From positions 1,268,507-1,332,506 of the forward strand of contig NZ_AXAU01000001.1 of assembly GCF_000472965.1 (NCBI RefSeq): a stretch of DNA of 64,000 bases, given 5' to 3'. Positions 40,213 to 48,409 of this stretch are shown piece by piece. Position numbers and translations under genes: made by a program. The notes beneath the pieces are model-generated. The model had not been told where the DNA came from, ran no database searches, and saw only the letters and a program-made list of their open reading frames with translations. Positions within the stretch are counted from its first letter, which is position 1. The number at the start of each line of letters is the position of its first letter. This DNA is from Bradyrhizobium murdochi. Its GTDB lineage: Bacteria; Pseudomonadota; Alphaproteobacteria; Rhizobiales; Xanthobacteraceae.

Positions 40213-40688
40213 GCACGCCTGCAGCAGACAATTCAGTAAAGCATTCCATCGTGGTCGAGGCGCCGATCGAGCGCGCATTCAAGGTCTTCACCGAAGAGTT
40301 CGGCAGCTTCAAACCCGCCGAACACAACTTGCTCGGTGTTGAAATCGCGGAAACCGTGTTCGAGCCTCGAGTCGGAGGCTACCTCTACGACCGCGGCGTT
40401 GACGGCAGAGAGTGCCGCTGGGCGCGCGTGCTGGCTTACGAACCACCCAACCGCGTGCTCCTGAGTTGGAACATCAGCCCGCGGTGGCAGATCGAGACAA
40501 ATCAGGACAAGACCAGCGAGTGGGAGGTGCGGTTCACCGCCGAAACGACACACCGGACCCGCGTCGAGATCGAGCACCGTAAGCTTGAGCGCCATGGCGA
40601 AGGCTGGGAAGGCGTGCGCGACGGAGTTGCCGGTGACCAAGGTTGGCCTCTGTACCTGCGGCGCTTCGCCGAGCTATTCAGCCGCTAG
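40209..40688 (+). CDS. SRPBCC (AHSA1-like) domain protein
   Basis: A 159-residue START-like protein. 'SIVVEAPIERAFKVFTEEFGSFKP' opens the domain; 'CRWARVLAYEPPNRVLLSWNIS' and 'FTAETTHRTRVEIEHRKLERHGEGWEGVRDGV' follow in family order. It overlaps the ArsR gene by four bases and is the second of the two-gene operon. A hairpin repeat follows. The bound ligand or client is unknown; its control by the ArsR partner is inferred from the arrangement. Confidence 0.87.
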   Translation: MSTPAADNSVKHSIVVEAPIERAFKVFTEEFGSFKPAEHNLLGVEIAETVFEPRVGGYLYDRGVDGRECRWARVLAYEPPNRVLLSWNISPRWQIETNQDKTSEWEVRFTAETTHRTRVEIEHRKLERHGEGWEGVRDGVAGDQGWPLYLRRFAELFSR

Positions 40689-40689
40689 A

Positions 40690-40813
40690 GCGTTTTCCAG
40701 CGAAAGCCTGCCCCGGACTTGATCCGGGGTGGACCACCGGTTCGCGTCAAGAAAACGCGTCAAAACAAAACCTAGAGCCCGGTTCTGATTCAATCAGAAC
40801 CGAAATGGCTCTA
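40690..40813. repeat. palindrome-rich repeat after the SRPBCC gene
   Basis: Contains CCCCGGA-ctt-ga-TCCGGGG (40711-40729), inverted GCGTTTTC/GAAAACGC words and a long hairpin from TAGAGCC (40773) to GGCTCTA (40813) with GGTTCTGATT/AATCAGAACC inner arms. It looks like a dispersed intergenic repeat and could terminate transcription of the SRPBCC operon. Confidence 0.55.
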
Positions 40814-41038
40814 GGCCTGTACAGAAACTGGCCATGACGGGATCGTCGGCACCGACACTATGCGTGTCTTCTTTACGTTGAAGGGAGCGGCGAAGCGGCT
40901 GCAGGGTTGGTCACGCTGTGCGCTGGCGATCGCGAAGACTTTGCCGCCGACTTTCCAGACATGCGAGCCGCCCCACTGGACCACGCGAGAGGTCGCTGGA
41001 AGCGCTCGACAGAATACATTGTATTCTGCGAGGGTCAC
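40811..41038 (-). pseudogene. MmcQ/YjbR-like gene, truncated
   Basis: The first 38 residues ('MTLAEYNVFCRALPATSRV' then 'QWGGSHVWKVGGKVFAIA') match the N-terminus of MmcQ/YjbR-family proteins, small winged-helix-like DNA-binding proteins of about 115 residues. After 'KVFAIA' the frame continues into unrelated sequence and ends at 40811, next to the hairpin repeat. The C-terminal two-thirds are missing, so it is probably a broken gene. An alternative is a short novel protein. Confidence 0.6.
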
Positions 41039-41050
41039 GTTTCCGTTCGC

Positions 41051-41545
41051 TCAGCTACAGTCGGACGCGCCGTTGACCGCGCTTCGCTCGGCAAGGGTCG
41101 AAAGCGCAATCACCTGATCGAGTCGCGCGTGAATATCTATGAGCGTCTCTGCTCCAAGAGACGTTGTGATTTGCCCAAGGACGCGCTCCCATACCGGAAA
41201 GATCGATTGGATCGCGCGCTCGCCGGCTCGAGTAATCACGACTGTTTTAGCGCGAGCATCGTCCCGTGACCGCGCAATGCGTATGAGCCTTGCACGTTGG
41301 AGCGGCCGAATGCCTCGCGTAAGGGTCGTGCGATCCATGAGCAGAGCCCGCGCGAGCTTGCTCATCGTCGCTCCGCGATCGCCGAACATTGCCGTTGCGG
41401 TCAGTATCGGCAATTGCGACGACAGCAGGCCGAACGGCGCCAACTCGTCGTCGAAAAGCTTCGTGAGAACGCGCGACGCTTGCCGCACGCGGAGCGCGGG
41501 GCACTCCATGGCCATCGTCCGAGCCAGTTGAGAGAGTTCGGCCAT
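41051..41545 (-). CDS. MarR-family transcriptional regulator
   Basis: A 164-residue winged-helix regulator: 'CPALRVRQASRVLTKLFDDELAPFGLLSSQLPILTATAMFGDRGATMSKLARALLMDRTTLTRGIRPLQRARLIRIARSRDDARAKTVVITRAGERAI' follows the MarR order; the residues 'MDRTTLTRGIRPLQRARLI' are the recognition region. ATG 41545 begins the domain. It is divergent from the DUF1993 gene, with a perfect 17-bp palindrome at 41583-41599, suggesting that it represses DUF1993 and itself. One cysteine lies in the N-terminal helix, so oxidation sensing is possible. Confidence 0.9.
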   Translation of the reverse strand: MAELSQLARTMAMECPALRVRQASRVLTKLFDDELAPFGLLSSQLPILTATAMFGDRGATMSKLARALLMDRTTLTRGIRPLQRARLIRIARSRDDARAKTVVITRAGERAIQSIFPVWERVLGQITTSLGAETLIDIHARLDQVIALSTLAERSAVNGASDCS

Positions 41546-41582
41546 ATGGTTGCCTGCGCTGCCCACTGCATTCAGCGTGAGA

Positions 41583-41599
41583 CAATCTTGACAAGATTG
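41583..41599. promoter_or_regulatory. MarR operator palindrome
   Basis: CAATCTTGACAAGATTG is a perfect 17-bp palindrome (arms CAATCTTG/CAAGATTG, centre A). It lies 38 bases upstream of the MarR ATG and 71 bases upstream of the DUF1993 ATG. A TGCATATGCA palindrome follows at 41619-41628. Confidence 0.65.
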
Positions 41600-41669
41600 A
41601 TCCTACCTCCAGGATAGGTGCATATGCAATGTTTTTCTCGAACAAGGCAACGGTAGGGAGACTTCCCCC

Positions 41670-42182
41670 ATGACGATGTCCACCGCAATTCCGGTATTTG
41701 AGATCGGTCTCAACGCGCTCTCGGCACTCCTCGACAAGGCCGAAGCCTATGCCGAAGAAAAGTCGATCGTTCCCTCGGTGCTTCTCGACGCACGTCTTTT
41801 CCCGAACATGTTCGCATTGACCCAGCAGGTGCAGAGCGCCTGCGACCAGGCGAAGAACGGTTGCTCACGGCTCGCCGGCATCGACCCGCCCAGCTATGAA
41901 GACAACGAGAAGACGATCCCGGAGCTCAAGGCGCGCATTGCCAGGACGGTTGCGTTTGTTAAGACGCTCGACGCGAAGAAGATCGACGAGTCAGCCGACC
42001 GCGAGATCACCTTCCCACTCGGCCCGAACAAGGGCCACATGAAAGGCGCGGACTATCTCAACCACTTCGCGGTGCCAAACTTCTACTTTCACGTGACAAC
42101 CGCTTACGACATCCTCCGCCACTGCGGCGTCGAGATCGGCAAGCGTGACTTCATCGGTGCTATCCCGATAAGAGTAACGTGA
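41670..42182 (+). CDS. DUF1993 family protein
   Basis: A 170-residue protein of the DUF1993 family, a four-helix bundle related to the DinB-like superfamily. Typical words are 'ALSALLDKAEAYAEEKSIVPSVLLDARLFPNMFALTQQVQSACDQAKNGCSRLAG' and 'GADYLNHFAVPNFYFHVTTAYDILRHCGVEIGKRDFIG'. The His residues of 'NHFAVPNFYFH' may form a metal site. GGGAG lies ahead of the ATG. It faces a MarR gene across a palindromic operator, so its expression probably responds to the MarR ligand. Its function is not known. Confidence 0.9.
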   Translation: MTMSTAIPVFEIGLNALSALLDKAEAYAEEKSIVPSVLLDARLFPNMFALTQQVQSACDQAKNGCSRLAGIDPPSYEDNEKTIPELKARIARTVAFVKTLDAKKIDESADREITFPLGPNKGHMKGADYLNHFAVPNFYFHVTTAYDILRHCGVEIGKRDFIGAIPIRVT

Positions 42183-42217
42183 GACGCCAGGAGAAAGCGT
42201 AGCGGAAGACCGGTTTG

Positions 42218-42278
42218 CCCGCATGAGCATAGCGATATGCGGGGGAAGCGGTCCCGGGTATCGCTGCGCTCATCCGGG
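42218..42278. terminator. double hairpin after the DUF1993 gene
   Basis: CCCGCAT (42218-42224) pairs with ATGCGGG (42237-42243), and CCCGG (42253) with CCGGG (42278) farther right. Such paired hairpins are common between convergent genes in this genome type. They lie between DUF1993 and the AadA-like gene and may terminate both. Confidence 0.45.
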
Positions 42279-42331
42279 CCACACTTGCTCTAACCCCAAT
42301 AGTCAGACCAACGTGAAGCGTGGGCGAGCGG

Positions 42332-43132
42332 TCATTGCGGACGTGACGCCGAGGTGATTTCCACCTTGCAGAAGCGGGCAAAGGCCAGAACCTCATTGAG
42401 ACGATCACCCAGATCGTCTTCACCCCCGCCGAGATAGGCCCGCAGCGCCGTCTCCATGACGGGCCGGTGCTGGTGCGGCACGCGTTCAAGCGCCCATCGG
42501 GCTGCGGCATCCTTGGACGCGATTTCGCCCGTACAGGCGCTGAACCAGATGCGGCCAAGCGTAAGAATGATGTTCCTCTCGTCACCGCTGAGATCGTCCT
42601 CGCAATTCCACAGGGACAATGTTTCGTGCAGCGCGCGGCGAAAGTCAGCCGCCGGCACAGGATCGAAAAGATCGGATGCGCCGGGCCCCTTCAAGGCGAC
42701 ACTGCGCCGGCGCAGCTTTGTCAGCAGGATCGCCAGATCACGATCTTCGATAGGAGGTTCGACGATCCCCCGCTTCACGTCGTCGCGCAGCCACGCGCCG
42801 AATTGCAGTTCACGCCTTGGAGAATAGCGCCACGGCACCACTTCGGCTTTGACGATGACTGTCACTTCCAGTGGGCGCAGCGGCGCGCCACCCTTCGGCG
42901 TTCCCGACACCGCCAGCAAGCCAGTCATTAACGAGGCGCGCGCGACAGGCGAAAGCGCGGCATTGACGGTAACCAGCAAATCGATGTCGCTATGTGGCTT
43001 CAACCCACCATCGATGGCAGAGCCGAACAGATGGATAGCATGAACCTGGCCGCTGAGGTGCCGCTCGATGATCGCAAGCGCCTGCTGTAGCTGCTCAGCA
43101 ATTTCGTCGGGAACAGTAGGCATAGTGCTCAT
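42332..43132 (-). CDS. AadA-like aminoglycoside adenylyltransferase, ANT(3'')
   Basis: A 266-residue nucleotidyltransferase similar along its whole length to AadA, which adenylylates streptomycin and spectinomycin. The active site is 'HLFGSAIDGGLKPHSDIDLLV', with the G-S-x-D-x-D nucleotidyltransferase pattern; 'LEVTVIV', 'WRYSPRRELQFGAW', 'DLAILLTKLRRRSVALKGP' and 'GDERNIILTLGRIWFSACTGEIASKD' all match the family. ATG 43132 is chosen because the upstream extension lacks similarity. No integron features or mobile genes are adjacent, so it is likely an intrinsic chromosomal member. Its antibiotic spectrum is not known. Confidence 0.88.
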   Translation of the reverse strand: MSTMPTVPDEIAEQLQQALAIIERHLSGQVHAIHLFGSAIDGGLKPHSDIDLLVTVNAALSPVARASLMTGLLAVSGTPKGGAPLRPLEVTVIVKAEVVPWRYSPRRELQFGAWLRDDVKRGIVEPPIEDRDLAILLTKLRRRSVALKGPGASDLFDPVPAADFRRALHETLSLWNCEDDLSGDERNIILTLGRIWFSACTGEIASKDAAARWALERVPHQHRPVMETALRAYLGGGEDDLGDRLNEVLAFARFCKVEITSASRPQ

Positions 43133-43325
43133 GAAAATGCGCGATAGCGAAAGCCCCGCCCTCACTCCCACTCGATGATCTAAGGACATCGTAACGCACT
43201 GATTTCTAAGCGCAAAATCTTTCTCAGGATGATCTGATCCCGCCAGCCAAACTGTCAGATTCTTCCGCTGTTGATTGCAAATAGACGGACCCCCGTTCGT
43301 GCTCTTCGTGCTTCAATGCGAAGAA

Positions 43326-43718
43326 TCAGGAAGGAAATAGCGACCGCCACAGGCTCCAAGCACCGAATTCGACCATTGCGAGAAAGGTCAGTATCATGCC
43401 GCCTGATCGGCCGATGCCCCATCCTGTACGAAGCATTTCGACAGCATGAGCGATGCGGCCGGCGACCAGAAGGGCCCCGCCGGCCCACAGCGCTGCGCTG
43501 GGCATCCCGAGAAGCTCCGCACATGCCATTGCGAGGAGCGTGATAGGAACGGTCTCGGTGTAGTTGCCGTGCGCCCGCATGCGCCGCAGCAGAATGTCAT
43601 CATCGCCGCCGAAGAAGCGGATGCCGGTATGATAGCGGCGCATGCCCACGATCCAGGTCAGCGGCACCTGAGCGATCACGAACAGGCCGACGAAGATTGG
43701 TGTGATGACAATCGGCAA
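43326..43718 (-). CDS. MAPEG-family membrane protein
   Basis: A 130-residue protein with four membrane helices of the MAPEG family (membrane-associated proteins in eicosanoid and glutathione metabolism). 'FGGDDDILLRRMRAHGNYTETVPITLLAMACAELLG' with the 'RxxRAHGNYTE' signature is diagnostic. A TTG at 43718, seven bases after AGGGGGG, is taken as the start; an alternative TTG lies seven codons upstream. It is followed on the same strand by no other gene. Bacterial members may bind glutathione or lipids; the activity is unknown. Confidence 0.8.
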   Translation of the reverse strand: MPIVITPIFVGLFVIAQVPLTWIVGMRRYHTGIRFFGGDDDILLRRMRAHGNYTETVPITLLAMACAELLGMPSAALWAGGALLVAGRIAHAVEMLRTGWGIGRSGGMILTFLAMVEFGAWSLWRSLFPS

Positions 43719-43761
43719 GCGGACGTCCCCCCTTCTCAATCCTTGCGCGGAAGCTCTGCGA

Positions 43762-44097
43762 TCAACCGCGCTTCCATAATGCGAAAAGGGTGCCGCCGGG
43801 ATCCTTCAAGATGACGTACTCGCCTGCCGGACCGCGCCGCCGCTCTTCGACGACCTCGCCGCCTTTTTCGCGCGCTTTGTGTTCGGACGTCTCGAGATCG
43901 GCAACCTCAAAGTAGGGAATCCAGCCGGTGCGACCCTTCGTGCTCGCCGACACGCTCGCGAAGGGTCCGTCCCCAGAGGAGAGCATCGGGAATCCGGGGC
44001 CCTGCTGCACGCTGAAACCAAGCGTCTCCGCGTAAAATCCCGCTGTCAGATCCGCATCTTTGGACTGGTTGTCGAACCAGGCAATCGGTGAAGTCAT
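43762..44097 (-). CDS. VOC-family protein
   Basis: A 111-residue glyoxalase-fold protein: 'PIAWFDNQSKDADLTAGFYAETLGFSVQQGPGFPMLSSGDGPFA' and 'YFEVADLETSEHKAREKGGEVVEERRRGPAGEYVILKDPGGTLFALW' are typical of a small single-VOC subgroup. GAGGAG is about nine bases ahead of the ATG. It is divergent from an HxlR gene, with two palindromic sites between, and is its probable target. The proteins in this arrangement often serve in resistance to reactive compounds; substrate unknown. Confidence 0.83.
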   Translation of the reverse strand: MTSPIAWFDNQSKDADLTAGFYAETLGFSVQQGPGFPMLSSGDGPFASVSASTKGRTGWIPYFEVADLETSEHKAREKGGEVVEERRRGPAGEYVILKDPGGTLFALWKRG

Positions 44098-44119
44098 CGG
44101 GCGTCTCCTCTCCAACGCA

Positions 44120-44172
44120 CTTGCAATTCGCAAGCGCGTTGGCTCATAGCACTTGCACTTGCAAATTGCAAG
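44120..44172. promoter_or_regulatory. twin HxlR operators
   Basis: CTTGCAATTCGCAAG (44120-44134) and CTTGCAAATTGCAAG (44158-44172) share the arms CTTGC and GCAAG with a 5-bp centre; the second is a fully perfect palindrome. Their centres are 38 bp apart. They fill the divergent region between the VOC gene and the HxlR gene. Confidence 0.7.
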
Positions 44173-44193
44173 CGCGAGGGTTATGTTACGACC

Positions 44194-44610
44194 ATGACGA
44201 GGAAGCTGGACGACTGGCATGGCTGCCCCATTCGGTACGCCGCGGCGATGATCGGAGACCGGTGGAAGCTGGTCATCCTGCGCGACCTCGCTCTCAAGGA
44301 AGCTCGGCGCTATGGTGACTTCGCTGTCGAGGAAGGTGTTGCCACCAACATCCTTGCATCGCGACTGCTCGAGCTCGAGTCAGGCGGTCTCATCGATCGG
44401 ACGATCGATCCGGAGAATGGCCGGCCGATCTACCGTTTGACCGAAAAGGGACGCGATCTCGTGCCAGCGCTCTTGGCGCTCATCGCCTGGTCCTACAAAT
44501 GGGACCCCAAAACCGAAGTGCCGAAGAGCTTCGCCCGCGATCTCAGGCGAGCTCCAGATAAGCTTGCACGCCGAATCATGAGCGGCCTTGTGGAGGGCAC
44601 CTCGGCGTGA
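44194..44610 (+). CDS. HxlR-family transcriptional regulator
   Basis: A 138-residue winged-helix regulator. The signature 'WHGCPIRYAAAMIGDRWKLVILRDLALKEARRYGDF' with one N-terminal cysteine, followed by 'VATNILASRLLELESGGLIDRTIDPENGRPIYRLTEKGRDL', is full-length HxlR. The cysteine is the residue that senses reactive aldehydes or quinones in studied members (e.g. HypR, YodB, HxlR). It is divergent from the VOC gene and probably acts on the two palindromes at 44120-44172. A broken HxlR remnant elsewhere (36585) shares the opening motif. Confidence 0.92.
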   Translation: MTRKLDDWHGCPIRYAAAMIGDRWKLVILRDLALKEARRYGDFAVEEGVATNILASRLLELESGGLIDRTIDPENGRPIYRLTEKGRDLVPALLALIAWSYKWDPKTEVPKSFARDLRRAPDKLARRIMSGLVEGTSA

Positions 44611-44772
44611 AGCGATCGTGGTCAGACGAACCGACACAATATCCCAAAAAACCATGGCCAAATGAAGCAATGGAAAGAAACGATCTAAGTATAGATTTTG
44701 CAGGAGCCGCGAGAAGGATGTGAGAACCTTCCGAAACCACGGCGAACTACGATACCGCCGCCGCTTGCACCC

Positions 44773-46368
44773 TCACTCCCACTCAATCGTCCCCGGCGGC
44801 TTTGACGTCACGTCGTACACCACCCGATTCACCCCCTTCACCTCGTTGATGATCCGCGTCGCGGTGGCGCCGAGGAAGCTCATGTCGAAGGGATAGAAGT
44901 CGGCGGTCATGCCGTCGGTGGAGGTCACGGCGCGCAGGCCCACGACGTATTCGTAAGTTCTGCCATCGCCCATCACGCCGACCGTTTTCACCGGCAACAG
45001 CACGGCAAAGGCCTGCCAGATCTTGTCGTAGAGGCCGGCTTTGCGGATCTGGTCGATGTAGACGGCGTCCGCGTTGCGGAGGATGTCGAGCTTTTCTTTC
45101 GTGATGTCGCCGGGGCAGCGGATCGCGAGACCCGGGCCGGGGAACGGGTGGCGGCCGACGAAGATTTCGGGCAGGCCGAGTTCACGGCCCAAGACGCGGA
45201 CTTCGTCCTTGAACAGTTCGCGCAAGGGCTCGACCAGCTTCATGTTCATGCGATCAGGCAAGCCGCCGACATTGTGATGCGACTTGATGGTCACCGACGG
45301 GCCGCCGGTGAAGGAGACGCTTTCGATCACGTCGGGATAGAGCGTGCCCTGTGCCAGAAATTCGGCGCCGCCGATCTTCTTCGCTTCCTGCTCGAACACG
45401 TCGATGAACAGGCGGCCGATCGTCTTGCGCTTCGCCTCGGGATCACCGACCCCTTTGAGTTCGCCGAGGAAAAGCTTTGAGGCATCAACGTGCACCAGCG
45501 GGATATTGTAGTGATGGCGGAACAGATCGACTACCGTCTCGGCTTCTTTCAGCCGCAGCAGGCCGTGATCGACAAACACGCAGGTGAGCTGATCGCCGAT
45601 CGCTTCGTGAATCAGCACCGCGGCGACCGCGGAATCGACTCCGCCGGACAAGCCGCAGATCACCCTGCCCTTGCCGACCTGGGCGCGGATTTTTTCGATC
45701 GCCTCCTCGCGGAAGGCGCGCATGGTCCAGTCGCCGGTGAAGCCTGCGACCTTGCGGACGAAATTGCGCAGTAGCTTGGCGCCGTCGGGCGTGTGCACCA
45801 CTTCGGGGTGAAACATCAGGCCGTAATATTTGCGCTTCTCATCCTGGATCACCGCAAACGGCGCATTCGGCGAGACGGCGGCTACCGTAAAGCCCGGCGG
45901 CATTTTGGTGATGCGGTCGCCATGGCTCATCCACACCGGATGGCGCTCGCCCATCGACCAGGTGTCGTCGAACAGTTTGCTCGCCGTCTTCACCTCGACA
46001 TCGGCGCGGCCGAATTCGCGGTGGTGGCCGCCCTCGACCTCGCCGCCGAGCTGAGCGGCGAGCGTCATCTGGCCGTAGCAGATGCCGAGCACGGGGACGC
46101 CGGAATCGAAGATCAGTTGCGGCGCGCGCGGCGAGCCCTCTTCGTGCACCGATTCCGGCCCGCCGGAGAGGATCACCGCCTTCGGCTTCATCTCCTTGAA
46201 AGCGGCTTCGGCCTTCTGGAACGGCACGATTTCGGAATAGACGCCCTCCTCGCGCACCCGGCGGGCGATCAGTTGCGTCACCTGACTGCCGAAGTCGACA
46301 ATCAGAATCTTGTCATGCGCCGAGGCCACCGAGGGCGTCGACTCGCGGGCTTTCTGTGCTGCTGTCAT
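44773..46368 (-). CDS. guaA: GMP synthase (glutamine-hydrolysing)
   Basis: A 531-residue purine-synthesis enzyme converting XMP, glutamine and ATP to GMP. N-terminal class I glutamine amidotransferase with catalytic Cys in 'LGICYGQM' and His/Glu in 'MFHPEVVHT'. The ATP-pyrophosphatase domain has the PP-loop '[12 protein letters not shown]' and the C-terminal dimerisation domain reads '[14 protein letters not shown]' and '[10 protein letters not shown]'. Full length and normal. It is a single gene with RsmB-like gene upstream on the same strand after a hairpin repeat. A possible TAGGT-N11-ACCTA inverted repeat at 46456-46476 lies upstream of the start. Housekeeping. Confidence 0.97.
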   Translation of the reverse strand: MTAAQKARESTPSVASAHDKILIVDFGSQVTQLIARRVREEGVYSEIVPFQKAEAAFKEMKPKAVILSGGPESVHEEGSPRAPQLIFDSGVPVLGICYGQMTLAAQLGGEVEGGHHREFGRADVEVKTASKLFDDTWSMGERHPVWMSHGDRITKMPPGFTVAAVSPNAPFAVIQDEKRKYYGLMFHPEVVHTPDGAKLLRNFVRKVAGFTGDWTMRAFREEAIEKIRAQVGKGRVICGLSGGVDSAVAAVLIHEAIGDQLTCVFVDHGLLRLKEAETVVDLFRHHYNIPLVHVDASKLFLGELKGVGDPEAKRKTIGRLFIDVFEQEAKKIGGAEFLAQGTLYPDVIESVSFTGGPSVTIKSHHNVGGLPDRMNMKLVEPLRELFKDEVRVLGRELGLPEIFVGRHPFPGPGLAIRCPGDITKEKLDILRNADAVYIDQIRKAGLYDKIWQAFAVLLPVKTVGVMGDGRTYEYVVGLRAVTSTDGMTADFYPFDMSFLGATATRIINEVKGVNRVVYDVTSKPPGTIEWE

Positions 46369-46500
46369 GGACAGGAATTACGCGACGGGGCGCGGCCTCG
46401 CAACCGCGGCAACGGGCTGACCCACATTCTTTCTGGGGCATGGACAAATCGATATTAGGTAAGTATTATTGACCTACTTTGGAGCGCGTATTGACGCGCT

Positions 46501-46573
46501 GTCGTTCCGGGGCGCGCAAAGCGCGAACCCGGAACCTCGAGATTCCGGGTTCGCTTCGCGCCCCGGAATGACG
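46501..46573. terminator. hairpin repeat after the RsmB-type gene
   Basis: A 73-bp element with nested arms (TTCCGGGGCGCG with CGCGCCCCGGAA; inner CCGGAATCTCGAGATTCCGG-like palindrome). It lies ten bases after the stop of the RsmB-type gene and 130 bases before guaA, in the right place for a terminator. Related copies are at 14587 and 52944. Confidence 0.6.
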
Positions 46574-46583
46574 GGCGCTCTCC

Positions 46584-47882
46584 TCACGCCTTCTTCAGCA
46601 CCGACACAAAAAATCCATCCGTGCCCGTCCTTCGCGGCGTCATCAGCCAGCCCTCCGGCGATCGCAGCGCAGCCTTCTCAAAATCCTCCGCTCTGTCCCA
46701 CAGCACGCTCGCCGTCTCGTTCAATGGCTGAATCGAAAACTCGGGATGACGCGCCACGAAGGCGCGGACTTGTTCGCCGTTTTCGCTTGGCAGCACCGAG
46801 CAGGTGACATAGGCGATGCGGCCGCCGGGCTTGACCAGGCGGCTTGCGCGACCAAGCACTTCGGCCTGGTCCTTCAAGCGAACCTCCAGCGCGCCGGGGC
46901 GCATCCGCCATTTGGCGTCGGGATTGCGGCGCCAGGTGCCGGTGCCGGTGCAGGGCGCGTCGATCAGGACGAGATCAGCGGATGCCTTGATGTCGGCCAA
47001 TGGATCACTGTCGCCCTTCGGCGCGCGAATCTCGGCGTTGTGGACGCCGGCGCGCGACAGCCGCTCGTAGATCGGGGCGAGCTGGCGCTTGTCGCGGTCG
47101 GTTGCGATCAATCGCCCCTTGCCTTGCATCATCGCGGCCAGCGCCAGCGTCTTGCCGCCGGCGCCGGCGCAGAGATCGATCACCTGCTCGCCGGGCTTTG
47201 CTGCCGTGAACAACGCCGCAAGCTGCGAGCCCTCGTCCTGCACTTCGATCGCGCCCTTGATAAAATCCTCTTCCGCATGAATGCCGGGATTGCGAGCGTC
47301 GGCGCCGAGTTCGATGCGCAAGCCCATCGGCGACCACGGCGTCGGCGCAGCGCCGAGATAGCCGAGCGAGGCCAGCACTTTTTCGCGCTTGGCTTTGAGC
47401 GTATTGACGCGCAGATCGAGCGGGGCGCGGCTCGCCATTGCGGTTGCCTCCGCCACGCGGTCGTCGCCGAACACGGCGGCGAGATGCGCATCCAGCCATT
47501 CCGGATAATCGCCGGCGATGTGCGGCGGCGCGTCGTCTAGGGTCCGCGAGGTGAGCGCAGATCGTTCGGCTTCGGTCAGCGGTTCCGGCGCAAACCGTCC
47601 GCCGTCGCAAAGCGCCGATATCGCCTCGACATCGAGCTTTCGCTCGAGCTTCAGCATGCCGAGCACGCGCGCCCGCGGCGTATCGGCGTCCATCAGCCAG
47701 GCGCTCGATGCCCGCCGCCGCAGCACGTCCCAGATCAGGCCCGAAATCGCCGCGCGATCGCCCGAGCCGGCATAACGATGCGCAGTGCCCCACTCCTTCA
47801 GCGCCTTTGCCGCCGGAACGCGTTGCGCGTCGATGGTGTCGATCAGTTCGATGGCGGCGGAAAGGCGGGCAGCGGGAGTCAT
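46584..47882 (-). CDS. RsmB/NOP-type RNA (cytosine-5)-methyltransferase
   Basis: A 432-residue RNA methyltransferase probably acting on 16S rRNA or tRNA. An N-terminal NusB-like helical part (residues 1-130) precedes the SAM-binding domain: 'VIDLCAGAGGKTLALAAMM', 'LIDAPCTGTGTWRRNPD' (motif IV with catalytic Cys in TxxPC) and 'VTCSVLPSENGEQV' (motif VI with the nucleophilic Cys). The C-terminal 'PRRTGTDGFFVSVLKK' is usual. It is transcribed toward guaA. Whether it is RsmB or a related enzyme cannot be decided from sequence alone. Confidence 0.92.
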   Translation of the reverse strand: MTPAARLSAAIELIDTIDAQRVPAAKALKEWGTAHRYAGSGDRAAISGLIWDVLRRRASSAWLMDADTPRARVLGMLKLERKLDVEAISALCDGGRFAPEPLTEAERSALTSRTLDDAPPHIAGDYPEWLDAHLAAVFGDDRVAEATAMASRAPLDLRVNTLKAKREKVLASLGYLGAAPTPWSPMGLRIELGADARNPGIHAEEDFIKGAIEVQDEGSQLAALFTAAKPGEQVIDLCAGAGGKTLALAAMMQGKGRLIATDRDKRQLAPIYERLSRAGVHNAEIRAPKGDSDPLADIKASADLVLIDAPCTGTGTWRRNPDAKWRMRPGALEVRLKDQAEVLGRASRLVKPGGRIAYVTCSVLPSENGEQVRAFVARHPEFSIQPLNETASVLWDRAEDFEKAALRSPEGWLMTPRRTGTDGFFVSVLKKA

Positions 47883-47892
47883 CGAAGACTTT

Positions 47893-48315
47893 CTAGATTA
47901 GAAGCAGAAGCTTCAGCGCGAAATAGATCCACATCGCAAGCAGCACCAGCGCGCCGGCAAACCACGCCAGGCTGCGCTGCTGGATGTTGTTCGAGGTGAC
48001 GAAAATGCCGGCATGGGCAAATCGTGTCACCACGAACACCCAGGACATCAGCACGATGAAGAGATCGGCCCGGCGCAGCGGCAGCGCCAGCGCGATCAAG
48101 AGGTAGAACAGCAGGGGTACTTCGAACTGATTTGAGAAGCAATTGCCGATCTGGGCGACGCGGGCCGGATATTTCGGCTGGCCTGCCGCGATGTCCTTCA
48201 GGCTGGTTTCGCGGGCCTTCACCGCCTTGGTGCGGGCCGTCACCATCCAGAGCAGCAGGAAGAAAGTGAGCCCGATCAAAACGAAGACCGGCAGCAAAAC
48301 CATTTGAACCGACAT
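47893..48315 (-). CDS. MAPEG-family membrane protein
   Basis: A 140-residue four-helix membrane protein of the MAPEG superfamily. 'MVLLPVFVLIGLTFFLLLWMVTART' is helix 1; 'GNCFSNQFEVPLLFYLLIALAL' contains the family's characteristic 'FEVP' loop; the last two helices follow. GGGGAG lies six bases before the ATG at 48315. It starts just upstream of the RsmB-type gene, ten bases apart, and may be co-transcribed. The function is unknown. Confidence 0.85.
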   Translation of the reverse strand: MSVQMVLLPVFVLIGLTFFLLLWMVTARTKAVKARETSLKDIAAGQPKYPARVAQIGNCFSNQFEVPLLFYLLIALALPLRRADLFIVLMSWVFVVTRFAHAGIFVTSNNIQQRSLAWFAGALVLLAMWIYFALKLLLLI

Positions 48316-48409
48316 GAGAATCTCCCCGAAGCCCGCCTGTGATCCCATAGCAATAACGAGACGCCCCTCACCTGACAAATGCACTCAATTCTGCGTCATA
48401 CCGCTCAAC

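Noticed and set aside
42332..43132. An integron gene cassette because of similarity to aadA
   Set aside because: No attC-like hairpin, integrase or cassette boundaries are visible on either side.
46456..46476. A TAGGT-N11-ACCTA inverted repeat as a guaA operator
   Set aside because: The arms are only five bases and no regulator is nearby; chance is likely, so it is mentioned only in the guaA entry.
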